A DNA stretch of 64,000 bases from Pseudomonadota bacterium (GTDB lineage: Bacteria > Desulfobacterota > Binatia > Binatales > Binataceae): contig JAJPHZ010000025.1 of assembly GCA_021325025.1 (NCBI GenBank), positions 62,001 to 126,000 of the forward strand, read 5' to 3'. Of the stretch, positions 9,399 to 18,576 are shown one piece after another. A model generated the notes under the pieces. The model made no database searches. It had not been told where the DNA came from and saw only the letters and a list, made by a program, of their open reading frames with translations. The position numbers were made by a program, and so were the translations under genes. The stretch's first letter is position 1, and every line of letters starts with the position of its first letter.

Positions 9399-10712
9399 AT
9401 GATTGTCGCGCGCGCAAGCCGCAGTGGAAACTCGCCCGACCTTCCGCATCCGGGCGCAGCGGCGGCAGTGCCAAAGCATCCCGAGGCGCACGCGCCGCGC
9501 GAAGGTATGGCGCGGGTGCTGCAAGCGGAAGGTGCTCCCTGTGCGCCGGGGTCTCAAGATGGGCGGCGGCCGCTGTCCGCAGCGTATCGCGGGCGCGGCA
9601 ATCAGGCCGTGCTGCGGATGCTCAATCGGAATGCAGGGATCGGCGCCAGGCTGGAGCGCAGATGCTCTTGCGAAAAATCGGGCGGTGGGAGCGGGCAATG
9701 CGCCGAGTGCGCCGCGAAAAACCGCCTTGAGCGTTCGGCCAAAGACCGTGCGCCGATAAGCGCGGTGCCACCGATCGTGCACCAGGTGCTGCGTTCGGCG
9801 GGCCAGCCCATCGATACGGCAACGCGCGCCGCGATGGAGCGGCGCTTCGGATACGATTTCGCCGGCGTACGATTCCATATCGGCAGCGAGGCCGAGCAGT
9901 CCGCCGCCGCTGTCAACGCGCTCGCCTACACGGTCGGCCACCATGTCGTGTTCGGCGCGGGCCAGTATTCGCCGCACACTGACGACGGACGCCGGCTGAT
10001 TGCGCATGAACTGGCGCACGTCGTGCAGCAGCGCGACTGGGCGGACAGCGGCGCCCGGCCCGACCGGATCAGCAGCCCCAACGACGCTGGAGAGCAGGAA
10101 GCCGAGCGTGCCGCGGGCGCGGTAATGGCCGGGTTGACGGTCGAGGTGCCGGCGCAAAAGGGCGTCCTGTCGCGTTACGGCCACAGCGACTGTTCCGAGG
10201 ACGATCTGAGGAACTTCGTCTGGCCCTCGGATTGGGTGACAAAGCAGATGGTGGCCAAGGCGATCCGCGTGCTGGGCGCCGATCCGCTGGATCCCGCGGT
10301 CCCGCCCCTGCTGACGAAATACTTCATGACCGCAACGCCCAACCTCGCCCGTATCCGCGAGGTCTACAACAGCATCCAGGCCGACTTCACGGCGAACAAC
10401 TATACCTACGAATGCGAAACCGAATGCGATGAGGTCGAAGCCGCATACGTGCGGGCGCGGCTGCGCTATATCGGCGTGCTGCCGAACATCCACTTGTGCA
10501 TGGCGGTACTGAGGGGCTATGAGCGCAACTGTATAGCCAGCATAATCCTCCACGAGTTCTCCCATTACTCCGCCCACACCGACGACAAGACCGGCTGCTA
10601 CGTCTCGTGCGACACCAACGGCTGCGGCGCTGGCTTTTCCGCGTCCGACGCGCTGGATAACGCGTCGTCGTACGCGAATTTCGCGCTTGAACTGTTCACG
10701 CTGGCGATTTAG
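9399..10712 (+). CDS. DUF4157 protein with C-terminal aspzincin (M35-like) domain, candidate eCIS cargo
   Basis: 437 residues. The N-terminal layout copies the preceding gene: GRGNQAVLRML (about 66-76), CSC...CAEC cysteine cluster, and DUF4157 with AHELAHVVQQ (HELAH at 203-207). The C-terminal domain differs: LHEFSHYSAHTDD has HEFSH at 385-389 with Asp at 395-396, and near the end DNASSYANFA. That spacing and the final Asn/Tyr element are the hallmark of M35-type aspzincins (lysine-specific metallo-endopeptidase family). Predicted activity is zinc endopeptidase. A 26-codon open frame (9322-9402) bridges the two cargo genes by ATGA overlaps and may serve translational coupling. Confidence 0.82.
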   Translation: MIVARASRSGNSPDLPHPGAAAAVPKHPEAHAPREGMARVLQAEGAPCAPGSQDGRRPLSAAYRGRGNQAVLRMLNRNAGIGARLERRCSCEKSGGGSGQCAECAAKNRLERSAKDRAPISAVPPIVHQVLRSAGQPIDTATRAAMERRFGYDFAGVRFHIGSEAEQSAAAVNALAYTVGHHVVFGAGQYSPHTDDGRRLIAHELAHVVQQRDWADSGARPDRISSPNDAGEQEAERAAGAVMAGLTVEVPAQKGVLSRYGHSDCSEDDLRNFVWPSDWVTKQMVAKAIRVLGADPLDPAVPPLLTKYFMTATPNLARIREVYNSIQADFTANNYTYECETECDEVEAAYVRARLRYIGVLPNIHLCMAVLRGYERNCIASIILHEFSHYSAHTDDKTGCYVSCDTNGCGAGFSASDALDNASSYANFALELFTLAI

Positions 10713-10755
10713 CCGGAGCCGCCGAATCGAAAGGAGAAGCCGCCAGGGAACCGCG

Positions 10756-11085
10756 ATGGCAAACCTGCTCAACACCTCCAGCGTCATGATGTGTCCGCAC
10801 GGCGGCACCGTCACGGCGATCTCGTCCAACATTAGGGTGCAAGCCGCGGGCGGTCCAATCCTGCGCGCCTCCGACACGTTCCTCATCGCGGGATGCGTGC
10901 TCAACGTTGCCGGCGCGCCGCATCCGTGCGTCCAGGTGCAATGGATCGCGCCCGACGCGCGCTTACGCGTGATCAGCGACTTTACGCTGAGCCAGCAGAG
11001 CGTCGGCCTGTGCGTGGCGGCAGACCAGGCGGTCCAGGGCGCGGTGATCATCACGTCGACCCAGCCGCGCGTTGGCGGGATGTAA
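10756..11085 (+). CDS. PAAR-like spike tip protein
   Basis: 109 residues from ATG 10756; AAGGAGA lies at 10731-10737, further away than usual. Near the N-terminus is MMCPHGGTV, then a hydrophobic, glycine-punctuated beta region with paired cysteines (AGCVLNV, HPCVQVQW, GLCVAA). PAAR and PAAR-like DUF4280 proteins of injection systems have this size and this CPHGG/CSFGG start, and sharpen the spike as a metal-binding cone. Its position between cargo and gp25 genes matches eCIS order. The exact family is not certain. Confidence 0.65.
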   Translation: MANLLNTSSVMMCPHGGTVTAISSNIRVQAAGGPILRASDTFLIAGCVLNVAGAPHPCVQVQWIAPDARLRVISDFTLSQQSVGLCVAADQAVQGAVIITSTQPRVGGM

Positions 11086-11097
11086 GGAGTATCAGTG

Positions 11098-11478
11098 ATG
11101 GAACGGCACGATTACGCCTACCCGTTTCGAATCGATCCGGTGTCGCATCAGGCGGCGCGCACCGGTTACGAGTCGCACGTCGAGCAGATGATCCGCCAGG
11201 TGCTGCTGACCAGCCCCGGCGAGCGCGCCGACCTGCCCGAGTTCGGCTGCGGCCTGCGCCGTCTGCTGTTCGCGCCCAACTCCGACGCCACCGCCGCGAC
11301 CACGCAGATCATGGTGCTGCAGGCGCTCAACAAGTGGCTGGCGGGTCAGATCCAGGTCAAGCAGGTTACGGTCGTGCCGCCCAGCACGGCGCCCGATCCG
11401 GCGCAGCTCCTGATCCGGATCGATTACGTGCTGATCGAAACGCAGACCGACAAGAGCATGCTGCTGCCGGTGATTTAA
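11098..11478 (+). CDS. gp25-like baseplate wedge protein
   Basis: 126 residues from ATG 11098 (GGAG at 11087-11090). It has the gp25/Afp9 signature: YESHVEQMIRQVLLTSPGER, then LPEFGCGLRRLLFAPN, the EPR-like motif region being variant here. gp25 joins the sheath to the baseplate wedge and nucleates sheath assembly. It follows the tip gene by 12 bases and is followed after one base by the first gp6-like gene, the usual order. Confidence 0.87.
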   Translation: MERHDYAYPFRIDPVSHQAARTGYESHVEQMIRQVLLTSPGERADLPEFGCGLRRLLFAPNSDATAATTQIMVLQALNKWLAGQIQVKQVTVVPPSTAPDPAQLLIRIDYVLIETQTDKSMLLPVI

Positions 11479-11479
11479 G

Positions 11480-13885
11480 ATGGCTGCGCAGAAAGACCGG
11501 CTGGGCGCGCTGCTGGATCCGTCGAACACGGCCCTTAACGGGATCGACTTCGTCGAGATCGCGACGCAGGACGAAAAGACGCTGCGCGTGCACTTCCTCA
11601 ACCAGGTTACGGTGGCCGGAACGATCGCCTCAGTGGCGATCGCGGGCGGCGAGTCGATTCCCACCGTGGCTGTCAATCCGATCAATGATGCTACCGACTG
11701 GAGCGCCGACGCCGAAGGGCGTCCGGTGCTGACGCTGACCGTTGCGGCGCCGGGCGACTTTTCTTTCTACACCCTGACCATCAAGAGCAGCGCGCTGGAC
11801 CTGTTCTTCGACCATTCGGTCTTTTCCTTCAAGGCGCTGTGCCCCTCGGAGCTGGATTGCGCGCCGCCGGCGCGCGTCTGCCCGCCGCTTGCCGAAGACC
11901 TGCCGCCGATCGATTACCTGGCCAAGGACTTCCTGAGCTTTCGCAAGGCGCTGTCGGATTTTTCTACTCAGCGTTATCCCAATTGGCAGGAGCGCTCCGA
12001 GGCCGATTTCGGCGTGATGTTCCTGGAGGCGCTCAGCGCCCTGGCCGACGATCTGAGCTACACGCAGGACCGTGTGGCCGCCGAGGCTGCGATCGATACG
12101 GCCACCCAGCGCCGCTCGATCGTGCGGCTGGCGCGGCTGGTCGATTACGAGCCGCGGCCTGCGACCTCGGCGCGCGTGCTGCTGCAATTCGGCGTCAGCG
12201 CCGCCGGCTCGATTCCCTCGGGATTGCTGGTCAGTGCCCGTGCGCCCGACGGTGCGACGATTTTCTTCGAGGCCGGCACGGGGCTTATCGATCAAAAGAC
12301 CGGGGCGCTTACCACGCAGAGTTTCGCGCTCGATCCGCGCTGGAACAGCGGGATCGCGCCATACTGGTGGGACGACAGCCAGCGATGCCTGGAGGCGGGC
12401 GCGACCGAGATGTGGGTGCAAGGACACGGGCTCGGTTTGACGCCAGGCCAGGCGCTGCTGATCGACACCGCGGCGCAAACTGCGGCCGACCCTCCGATCC
12501 GCGAGGTGATCCATCCGACCGCGATCATCGAGGAGGACGATCCGCTCTTTCCGGGGCCGCCCGCCGGGCCGACGCCAGTCACGCATCTGGTTTGGGACGC
12601 CAGCGAGGCGCTCAAATCCGATCACGACCTGACCCGCACGGTGGTGGGCGGCAATCTGGTCCCGGCCACCGAAGGCCGCCGGGTGATAAGAGAGACCTTC
12701 GCCATCGATACGCCGCCGCCCGCCGCGCTCGACACGCCGCTGGCGGTCGCACGCACCGGCCCCAACAGTACGACGCAAAATCCTGCCTGGCAGTATCTGT
12801 ACACGCTCAGCCGCCCGCCGCTCGTCTACCTGGCGCAGGACGATCCCCAAGCGCTGCCGCTGCCGGAGGTCGTGCTGTCGCAGCAGCATTCGCCGCAGCC
12901 AATCGCGTGGATTTGGCGGCGTTCGGTGCTCGAGGCCGAACCATTCGAAAACGCCTTTACCATCGACCCGGTCCGCTATGCAGTTACGGCGTCGCGCGGA
13001 TCCGACGGCCTGCCGACGCGCGATTACTACGGCGACGGCGGCGATACGCTGCGCTTCGGCGACGGGGTCTTCGGCGGCGTGCCCGACCCCGGGGACGTAT
13101 TCGAAGTGACCTACCGCACCGGTTCGGGCGCCCGCGGCAATGTCGCGGCCGACACGATCGCCAGGGTCGAGCCGGGCGCGCCGGCGTTCGTGCTCTCCGT
13201 CAACAATCCCTTCTCCGCCCGGGGCGGCGCCGACCCTGAAAGCGACGCTCGGGTGCGGCGGATGGCGCCGCAGGCGTTTCGCGCCCGGCAGTTTCGCGCG
13301 GTGCTCAGGAAGGACTACGAAGCCGCCGCGCAGACGCTGCCTTGGGTGCAGCGCGCGGGCACGGCCTTTCGATGGACCGGCAGTTGGCTGACCGTTTTCA
13401 CCACGCCCGATCCCAGGGGCAGCGAGTTGCTGCCGGTGGACGAGCATATCGAGCTTATCGATCTGCTCAACCGCTACCGGATGGCGGGCTACGAATCCTA
13501 CGTGCCGGCGCCGCGCTACGTTTCGCTCGACCTGTATATCACGGTGTGCGCGAAGCCCGACGCGTTTCGCGGCGACGTGCAGGCCGCGGTGCTGGCTGCG
13601 CTCAGCGCCTCCAGGGCGCCCGATGGCAGCAGCGGCTTCTTCCATCCCGACAATTTCACCTTCGGGATGCCGCTTGAGCGCAGCGCGCTGGAGGGGGCGA
13701 TCCAAAACGCTTACGGCGTCGACGGCGTCGTGTCGATTCTCTACCGAAAGCGCGGCGTGATTGCCTCGCCCGTTGAGATGCCCGACGTGGTGAGCGTCGC
13801 GTCCGATCAAATTCTGACCGTGGACAACGATCCGAGCCGGCCCGAACGCGGCTCGCTCCACGTTACCGTCGAGGGCGGCAAATGA
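11480..13885 (+). CDS. baseplate J / gp6-like wedge protein (Afp11-like)
   Basis: 801 residues. IDYLAKDFLSFRKALSDF (about 148-165) and the following WQERSEADFGVMFLEALSALADDLSYTQDRVA block are the classic entry of the large eCIS gp6-like protein; later FGDGVFGG, YRTGSGARGN and the GGADPESDARVRRMAP stretch are the baseplate J core. It forms the iris-like wedge ring of the baseplate. The N-terminal 130 residues are an extra beta domain. The stop overlaps the start of a second gp6-like gene. Confidence 0.85.
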   Translation: MAAQKDRLGALLDPSNTALNGIDFVEIATQDEKTLRVHFLNQVTVAGTIASVAIAGGESIPTVAVNPINDATDWSADAEGRPVLTLTVAAPGDFSFYTLTIKSSALDLFFDHSVFSFKALCPSELDCAPPARVCPPLAEDLPPIDYLAKDFLSFRKALSDFSTQRYPNWQERSEADFGVMFLEALSALADDLSYTQDRVAAEAAIDTATQRRSIVRLARLVDYEPRPATSARVLLQFGVSAAGSIPSGLLVSARAPDGATIFFEAGTGLIDQKTGALTTQSFALDPRWNSGIAPYWWDDSQRCLEAGATEMWVQGHGLGLTPGQALLIDTAAQTAADPPIREVIHPTAIIEEDDPLFPGPPAGPTPVTHLVWDASEALKSDHDLTRTVVGGNLVPATEGRRVIRETFAIDTPPPAALDTPLAVARTGPNSTTQNPAWQYLYTLSRPPLVYLAQDDPQALPLPEVVLSQQHSPQPIAWIWRRSVLEAEPFENAFTIDPVRYAVTASRGSDGLPTRDYYGDGGDTLRFGDGVFGGVPDPGDVFEVTYRTGSGARGNVAADTIARVEPGAPAFVLSVNNPFSARGGADPESDARVRRMAPQAFRARQFRAVLRKDYEAAAQTLPWVQRAGTAFRWTGSWLTVFTTPDPRGSELLPVDEHIELIDLLNRYRMAGYESYVPAPRYVSLDLYITVCAKPDAFRGDVQAAVLAALSASRAPDGSSGFFHPDNFTFGMPLERSALEGAIQNAYGVDGVVSILYRKRGVIASPVEMPDVVSVASDQILTVDNDPSRPERGSLHVTVEGGK

Positions 13886-16305
13886 ACAGCACCCTGATTT
13901 GTCCGTGCGACGTCTTTATCCATCCCAGGACGATCTTCAATCCGCCCGGGCGCACGGCGCTCGATTACCGGGTGGGCGATTTCGCGGCCTTCCGCCATGC
14001 GCTGCTGCTGTCGCTGCCGGGTGAGGCGGAGCTGACCAACTGGCGGCCGAGTGCAGGCGATGATCTGGCGCTGCAGATGGTGGAGTGGTGGGCGTATTTG
14101 GCCGACATCCTGACCTTTTACAACGGGCGCATCGCCAATCAGGATTACCTGCGCACCGCCGACCTTCCGGAAAGCGTCGGACGCCTGATCCGAATCCTCG
14201 GCTACCGGCCCCGGCCCGCAATCGGCGCGCGCGGCGTGCTGGCGGCGCTGATCAGCAAGCCGCTGAGCTTTACGCTGCCGCAGGGCTTTCAAATCCAAAG
14301 CAAGCCCGGACCGGGCAAGCAGCCGCAGATCTTCGAGCTCGACGCCGATACGATGGTCGGCGCGCCCGACGCCATCTCCTGCGATGCGCCGCCCGATCCA
14401 TCCCTGGTGCAGCATGACAGCAGCGGCCGCGACACGGTCGTGCTGCGCGGCACGGTTGCGCTCAAACCTGGCGATGAGCTGCTGTTCATGGCCCGTGGAT
14501 GGAACGCGTCGGACAACAACTACGCGCTGGCCACGGTCGCCGCGGTAAGCGTGGAGAAGGATCCGCGCGGTGCCAACAACACGCGCATCGTGCTGAGCGG
14601 TTCGCTGGGGCTGCCGGCCGGCGCGCAAGCCGCGGATTACCGGGTGTTGAGCAGCGCGCAGTCGGCTCACGTATGGCAATACAGCGCCGACACCGTCGTC
14701 AGCGACAATCAGGTCGATCTCGAGGCGATTTCACGGGGAATAAAACCTGGCGATCCGATGTTGTTCGAGATTCAGGGGGTCTCGAGCGCGCCCGGTCCGC
14801 AACTGGTCAGCGTGACCAGCTACGGCGAGGCCATCTGGTTCGCCAATCCGCAGGACTCGGCGCATCCCGACAAGCCGCCTTCCGACGACCACATACCCGC
14901 GGTGCCGATCCCACACAGCCGCATCGGATTTACCGCTTCGCCCACAGCAAGCCATCCTGCCAGCGACTTCGATTCGTACCGCGCCGCGGTGCTGGTGCGG
15001 TTCGGATGGCAGGATGCGGGTACGCTGATCGGCGCGCCCGCCACCACGTTCGACGGGTCGACCCCGGCTCTGACCGCGCTGGCGCCTGAGGTCTTTGCGG
15101 CGGCCAGCGGACGGCCGCTTCTGATCGAGGACGCCAACGCCATCGGAGTGAGAGCCGAGGGCAGCGCCGGCGCCGGATCCGCGAGCCTGGCGCTCAGCGA
15201 TCTGCCGTCGCCGATGCCAGCTCTGACGCCGCCGCTGCGCGTGCTGTTCAATCTGTTGCCCGTTTCGCGCGGCGCGAGCGTGGCCAACGAAGTGCTGGGC
15301 AGCGGCGATGCGAGGGTTGCCGGACAGGAGTTCGTGCTCAAGAAATCGCCGCTGACCTATCTGCAAAGCCCGGATTCCACCTCCGGCGACAACTACAAGA
15401 GCACGCTGCGGGTCTGGGTTGACGGCCTGGAGTGGACTGAGGTTGCGAGCTTTTACGGTCAGCCCCCTGGTGCGCAGGTGTTCGTGACGCGCGAGGATGA
15501 GAACAATCAGACGCACGTGCAGTTTGGCGACGGCGTCAACGGGGCACGGCTCAGCAGCGGTCTCAATAACGTCGTCGCCAGCTATCGCTACGGCAGCGGC
15601 GCCGATTCGCCGGCGGCCGGCTCCCTGACCGTGGTGCTCCATCCGCAGCCCAACCTCAAAGCGGTGCGCAACCCGGTCGCGGTGGGCGGCGGCTCCGATC
15701 CGGATCCGCCGGCCAAGATTCGCGCCTACGCGCCGCGCTCGGTGCTGACTTTCGGACGCGCGGTTTCCGGCGACGACTACGGCACCATTGCCGCGCAGGC
15801 GCCCGGCGTGGCGCGGGCGCGCGCCTATTGGAAGTGGGATTCCAGCCTGCAGCGCACCGCGGTGACGATTTACGTGGGCGACGATCAGAGCGCGGTGGAC
15901 TCGGCGAGAGCGGCGCTCGCCGACGCCGGCGATCCTAACCGCCCGGTGTTGGTGAAGGCCGCGGTGCCGATCGTGATCGCGCTCAACCTGACGCTCGTGA
16001 TCGACCCCCGGCGCGTTCCTGCCGACGTGGTTGCGGGCGCGCGCGCCGCCCTGCTCGATCCTGAAGGCGGCCTGATGGGCAAATCGATCGGCATCGGCCG
16101 GGTCATCTACGACAGCCAGATTTACGCCGCCTGCCTGGCGGCGCCCGGCGTCAAGGCGGTGCATTCGCTGTGGTTTTGGATCTATGGCCCGATGACGGTC
16201 AGCTTTGAAGCCGGCGTCCGGCACGATCCGGGCGAGGGCGGTTTCTTCCAACTGGACGCCGACCATCTGCATTTGTCGTGGGAGGTTGCCGCCGATGCCG
16301 CCTAG
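13882..16305 (+). CDS. second baseplate J / gp6-like wedge protein (Afp12-like)
   Basis: 807 residues; ATG 13882 overlaps the previous stop. It shares the design of its neighbour: DYRVGDFAAFRHALLLSLPGE near residue 35, WWAYLADILTFYNGRIANQDYLRTA, then after a long variable middle FGDGVNGARL, YRYGSGADSPAAG and GGGSDPDPPAKIRAYAP. eCIS baseplates use a pair of such proteins. The central 250 residues differ from the first copy and probably point outward. Its 3' end overlaps the gpI-like gene. Confidence 0.82.
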   Translation: MNSTLICPCDVFIHPRTIFNPPGRTALDYRVGDFAAFRHALLLSLPGEAELTNWRPSAGDDLALQMVEWWAYLADILTFYNGRIANQDYLRTADLPESVGRLIRILGYRPRPAIGARGVLAALISKPLSFTLPQGFQIQSKPGPGKQPQIFELDADTMVGAPDAISCDAPPDPSLVQHDSSGRDTVVLRGTVALKPGDELLFMARGWNASDNNYALATVAAVSVEKDPRGANNTRIVLSGSLGLPAGAQAADYRVLSSAQSAHVWQYSADTVVSDNQVDLEAISRGIKPGDPMLFEIQGVSSAPGPQLVSVTSYGEAIWFANPQDSAHPDKPPSDDHIPAVPIPHSRIGFTASPTASHPASDFDSYRAAVLVRFGWQDAGTLIGAPATTFDGSTPALTALAPEVFAAASGRPLLIEDANAIGVRAEGSAGAGSASLALSDLPSPMPALTPPLRVLFNLLPVSRGASVANEVLGSGDARVAGQEFVLKKSPLTYLQSPDSTSGDNYKSTLRVWVDGLEWTEVASFYGQPPGAQVFVTREDENNQTHVQFGDGVNGARLSSGLNNVVASYRYGSGADSPAAGSLTVVLHPQPNLKAVRNPVAVGGGSDPDPPAKIRAYAPRSVLTFGRAVSGDDYGTIAAQAPGVARARAYWKWDSSLQRTAVTIYVGDDQSAVDSARAALADAGDPNRPVLVKAAVPIVIALNLTLVIDPRRVPADVVAGARAALLDPEGGLMGKSIGIGRVIYDSQIYAACLAAPGVKAVHSLWFWIYGPMTVSFEAGVRHDPGEGGFFQLDADHLHLSWEVAADAA

Positions 16306-18475
16306 CCCCGATCGCTACGAATTGTATTACGCGGACAAGCTGTGGAACCTGCTGCCCGCGATCTACCGCGCCGAGGACACCGATAACTTCGATCGCAACG
16401 GACCGCTGCGCGAACTGGTCAACCGGATCGGCGCGCAGGCCGCGATCCTGCGCCGCAGCATCGATCGGCTATGGGAGGATCAGTCGATCGAGAGCTGCGA
16501 CGACTGGGTGATCCCGTACCTCGCCGACCTGCTCGCCACCAACCTGGTGGCCAGTCTCGACGCGCGCGGACAGCGCCTGGATGTTGCCAAGACGATTTAC
16601 TATCGCCGCCGCAAGGGCACCGTCGCGCTGCTCGAAGAGCTGGCCCACGATATCACCGGATGGGACGCGCGAGTTGTCGAGTTTTTCCGCCGCATGGGGC
16701 GTACCCGCCACAACCTGGATCCCGAAATCGGACTGCCGGCGGAAGGCGCCGATCCGGCCGGCAATCGCGCGCTGCAACTTGCCGAAGGACTGATCGGTCA
16801 GCTCACGGGCACCGCGATCGGCGGATGGGCCGACTTGCGCAACGTGTACGGTGCGCTGCAAAGCCGCTCGGCGTTTGACGAATATTTCCATGTAGCCGAT
16901 TTCCGCAAGGGACGCGGGCTGTTCGGATGGCACAACATTCCGCGTCTGGGTGTTTTCCTGTGGCGCCTGCTCAGTTTCGGAGTCGGCGAGACGACTCCGG
17001 TTGCGGACGTGAATTGTCCCGGTCAGTACACCTTCGATCCGACCGGGCGCGAGACGCCGCTGTTTGCCGTATCGGTGCGCGCGTTCGGCGACGAATGGGT
17101 GTCGCCCGCGCAATGGCAGTTGCCAGGGCCGATTACGCAGCCGTTGTTGCAGTCGGCGCTTGCCGCGCCGGCCCAGATGCCGCTTTATGCCGCGCCCGAC
17201 CCGGTCAACGTCGGCAACGTGATTGCCAATGCGCTGGGTGTATTCAATTCCACCGGCGGCGCCTACAACCTGATTGCGGGCAGCCAGATCACGGCCGATC
17301 CGCGCCAATTGGCGGCGGCGTTCTTCATCGATGTGGCGCGCGGCCGCCTGGTCGGGCGCAACAACGCGCCCGCCGGCACGATCCATGTGACATACCATTA
17401 CGGATTCTCGTCCACGATCGGCGCGGGGCCCTACGATCGGCGCGTGCTTGGGGGACGGGCGGTTGCGACGCCTGGTCCGATTACGACGGTAAGCGGCGGC
17501 GGCAACGCGCTGTCGGTGCCGCTGGCCGCACTGGCGCCCACCGGCACCGCGGAGATTGCGGACTTCCTCACCTATGGCGCGATAAGCGGTGTGGGCAGCG
17601 TCGCCACGCCGATTGTCCAGGTTACGATTCGCGCCGACAACAAGACGCGTCCGCTGATCCGGCTGCCGGCGCCCGCCCCCAATCCGGCGCAATGGGTGTT
17701 CACCGGCGGTCCGGAGACCGCGCCGGCCAATCTCGCTCTGGACGGCCTGTTCGTGAGCGGCGGCGATATCGTGCTGCGCGGCGTGTTCGACGGCGTGACC
17801 ATCAATTGCTGCACATTGGACCCCGGCGGCGCCGGCGTTTCTCCGGCGCTGTATGCCAAGGCGGCGGACGGCCGCGACTTGATCCCGTGCCATATCCGCG
17901 TCGAAGGACAGGTGCGCAATTTGATTATCGTCCGTTCGATCCTGGGGCCGATTCTGACCGCCGCGGGCGGCGAGATCGAGACGCTCGGCGTCAGCGACAG
18001 CATCGTGCAGTCGATCGGCGGCGAACAAGCGATCGATCTCGTCAGTGGCACCGTCAACCTGAGCCGATGCACACTGCTGGGTCCCGCACGAGTCCATCGC
18101 CTGGAGGCCAGCGAGTGCATTCTGGACGAGGTGATGACGGTGGAGGACACGCAGCACGGATGCGTGAGGTTTTCCGCGTGGGCGGTCGGCAGCGTGATTC
18201 CGCGCCAATACGAGAGCGTGGAGATTGCGCCGGGCGCGCCGCTGTTTACCAGCCGGGTGTTCGGCAATCCGGGTTACGCCCAACTCAGCGCCACGGTGGA
18301 TTCCAACATCCTGGCCGGCGCACCGGGCGGCGCCATTTCCACGGGTGCGGTGGACGGGGCGGAAATGGGTGCCTTTGCACGCGACAAAAATCCGATCAAA
18401 GAGCGCAGCCTGCTCATCAAGTACAAGGAATACATGCCGCTGGGACTGGTCCCGGTGATTGTCGATGTTACCTGA
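16295..18475 (+). CDS. P2 gpI-like tail protein with C-terminal beta-repeat extension
   Basis: 726 residues from ATG 16295, inside the end of the previous gene. The first 230 residues match phage tail protein I: LWNLLPAIYRAEDT, then LYADL-type helices SIESCDDWVIPYLADLLATN and TIYYRRRKGTVALLEELAHDITGW. This protein links wedge to fibres. The remaining 500 residues are beta-rich and hold short parallel strand repeats (about 480-640), like a small beta-helix, as often seen in eCIS versions. The following 101 bases have no confident gene but carry a GAGGAGG site for the next one. Confidence 0.78.
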   Translation: MPPSPDRYELYYADKLWNLLPAIYRAEDTDNFDRNGPLRELVNRIGAQAAILRRSIDRLWEDQSIESCDDWVIPYLADLLATNLVASLDARGQRLDVAKTIYYRRRKGTVALLEELAHDITGWDARVVEFFRRMGRTRHNLDPEIGLPAEGADPAGNRALQLAEGLIGQLTGTAIGGWADLRNVYGALQSRSAFDEYFHVADFRKGRGLFGWHNIPRLGVFLWRLLSFGVGETTPVADVNCPGQYTFDPTGRETPLFAVSVRAFGDEWVSPAQWQLPGPITQPLLQSALAAPAQMPLYAAPDPVNVGNVIANALGVFNSTGGAYNLIAGSQITADPRQLAAAFFIDVARGRLVGRNNAPAGTIHVTYHYGFSSTIGAGPYDRRVLGGRAVATPGPITTVSGGGNALSVPLAALAPTGTAEIADFLTYGAISGVGSVATPIVQVTIRADNKTRPLIRLPAPAPNPAQWVFTGGPETAPANLALDGLFVSGGDIVLRGVFDGVTINCCTLDPGGAGVSPALYAKAADGRDLIPCHIRVEGQVRNLIIVRSILGPILTAAGGEIETLGVSDSIVQSIGGEQAIDLVSGTVNLSRCTLLGPARVHRLEASECILDEVMTVEDTQHGCVRFSAWAVGSVIPRQYESVEIAPGAPLFTSRVFGNPGYAQLSATVDSNILAGAPGGAISTGAVDGAEMGAFARDKNPIKERSLLIKYKEYMPLGLVPVIVDVT

Positions 18476-18576
18476 AATGATTCGCCAACAACCGCACAAG
18501 CCGCGCGCCCCGTGGTGCCCGCGGATGCCGGATTCGATCGGCCGGAGCGATCCGCGCCAGCGCCGAGGAGGAAATT

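Noticed and set aside
9322..9402. 26-codon open frame joining the two DUF4157 genes by ATGA overlaps
   Set aside because: It is too short and has no recognisable features; it may only support translational coupling, so I do not list it as a gene.
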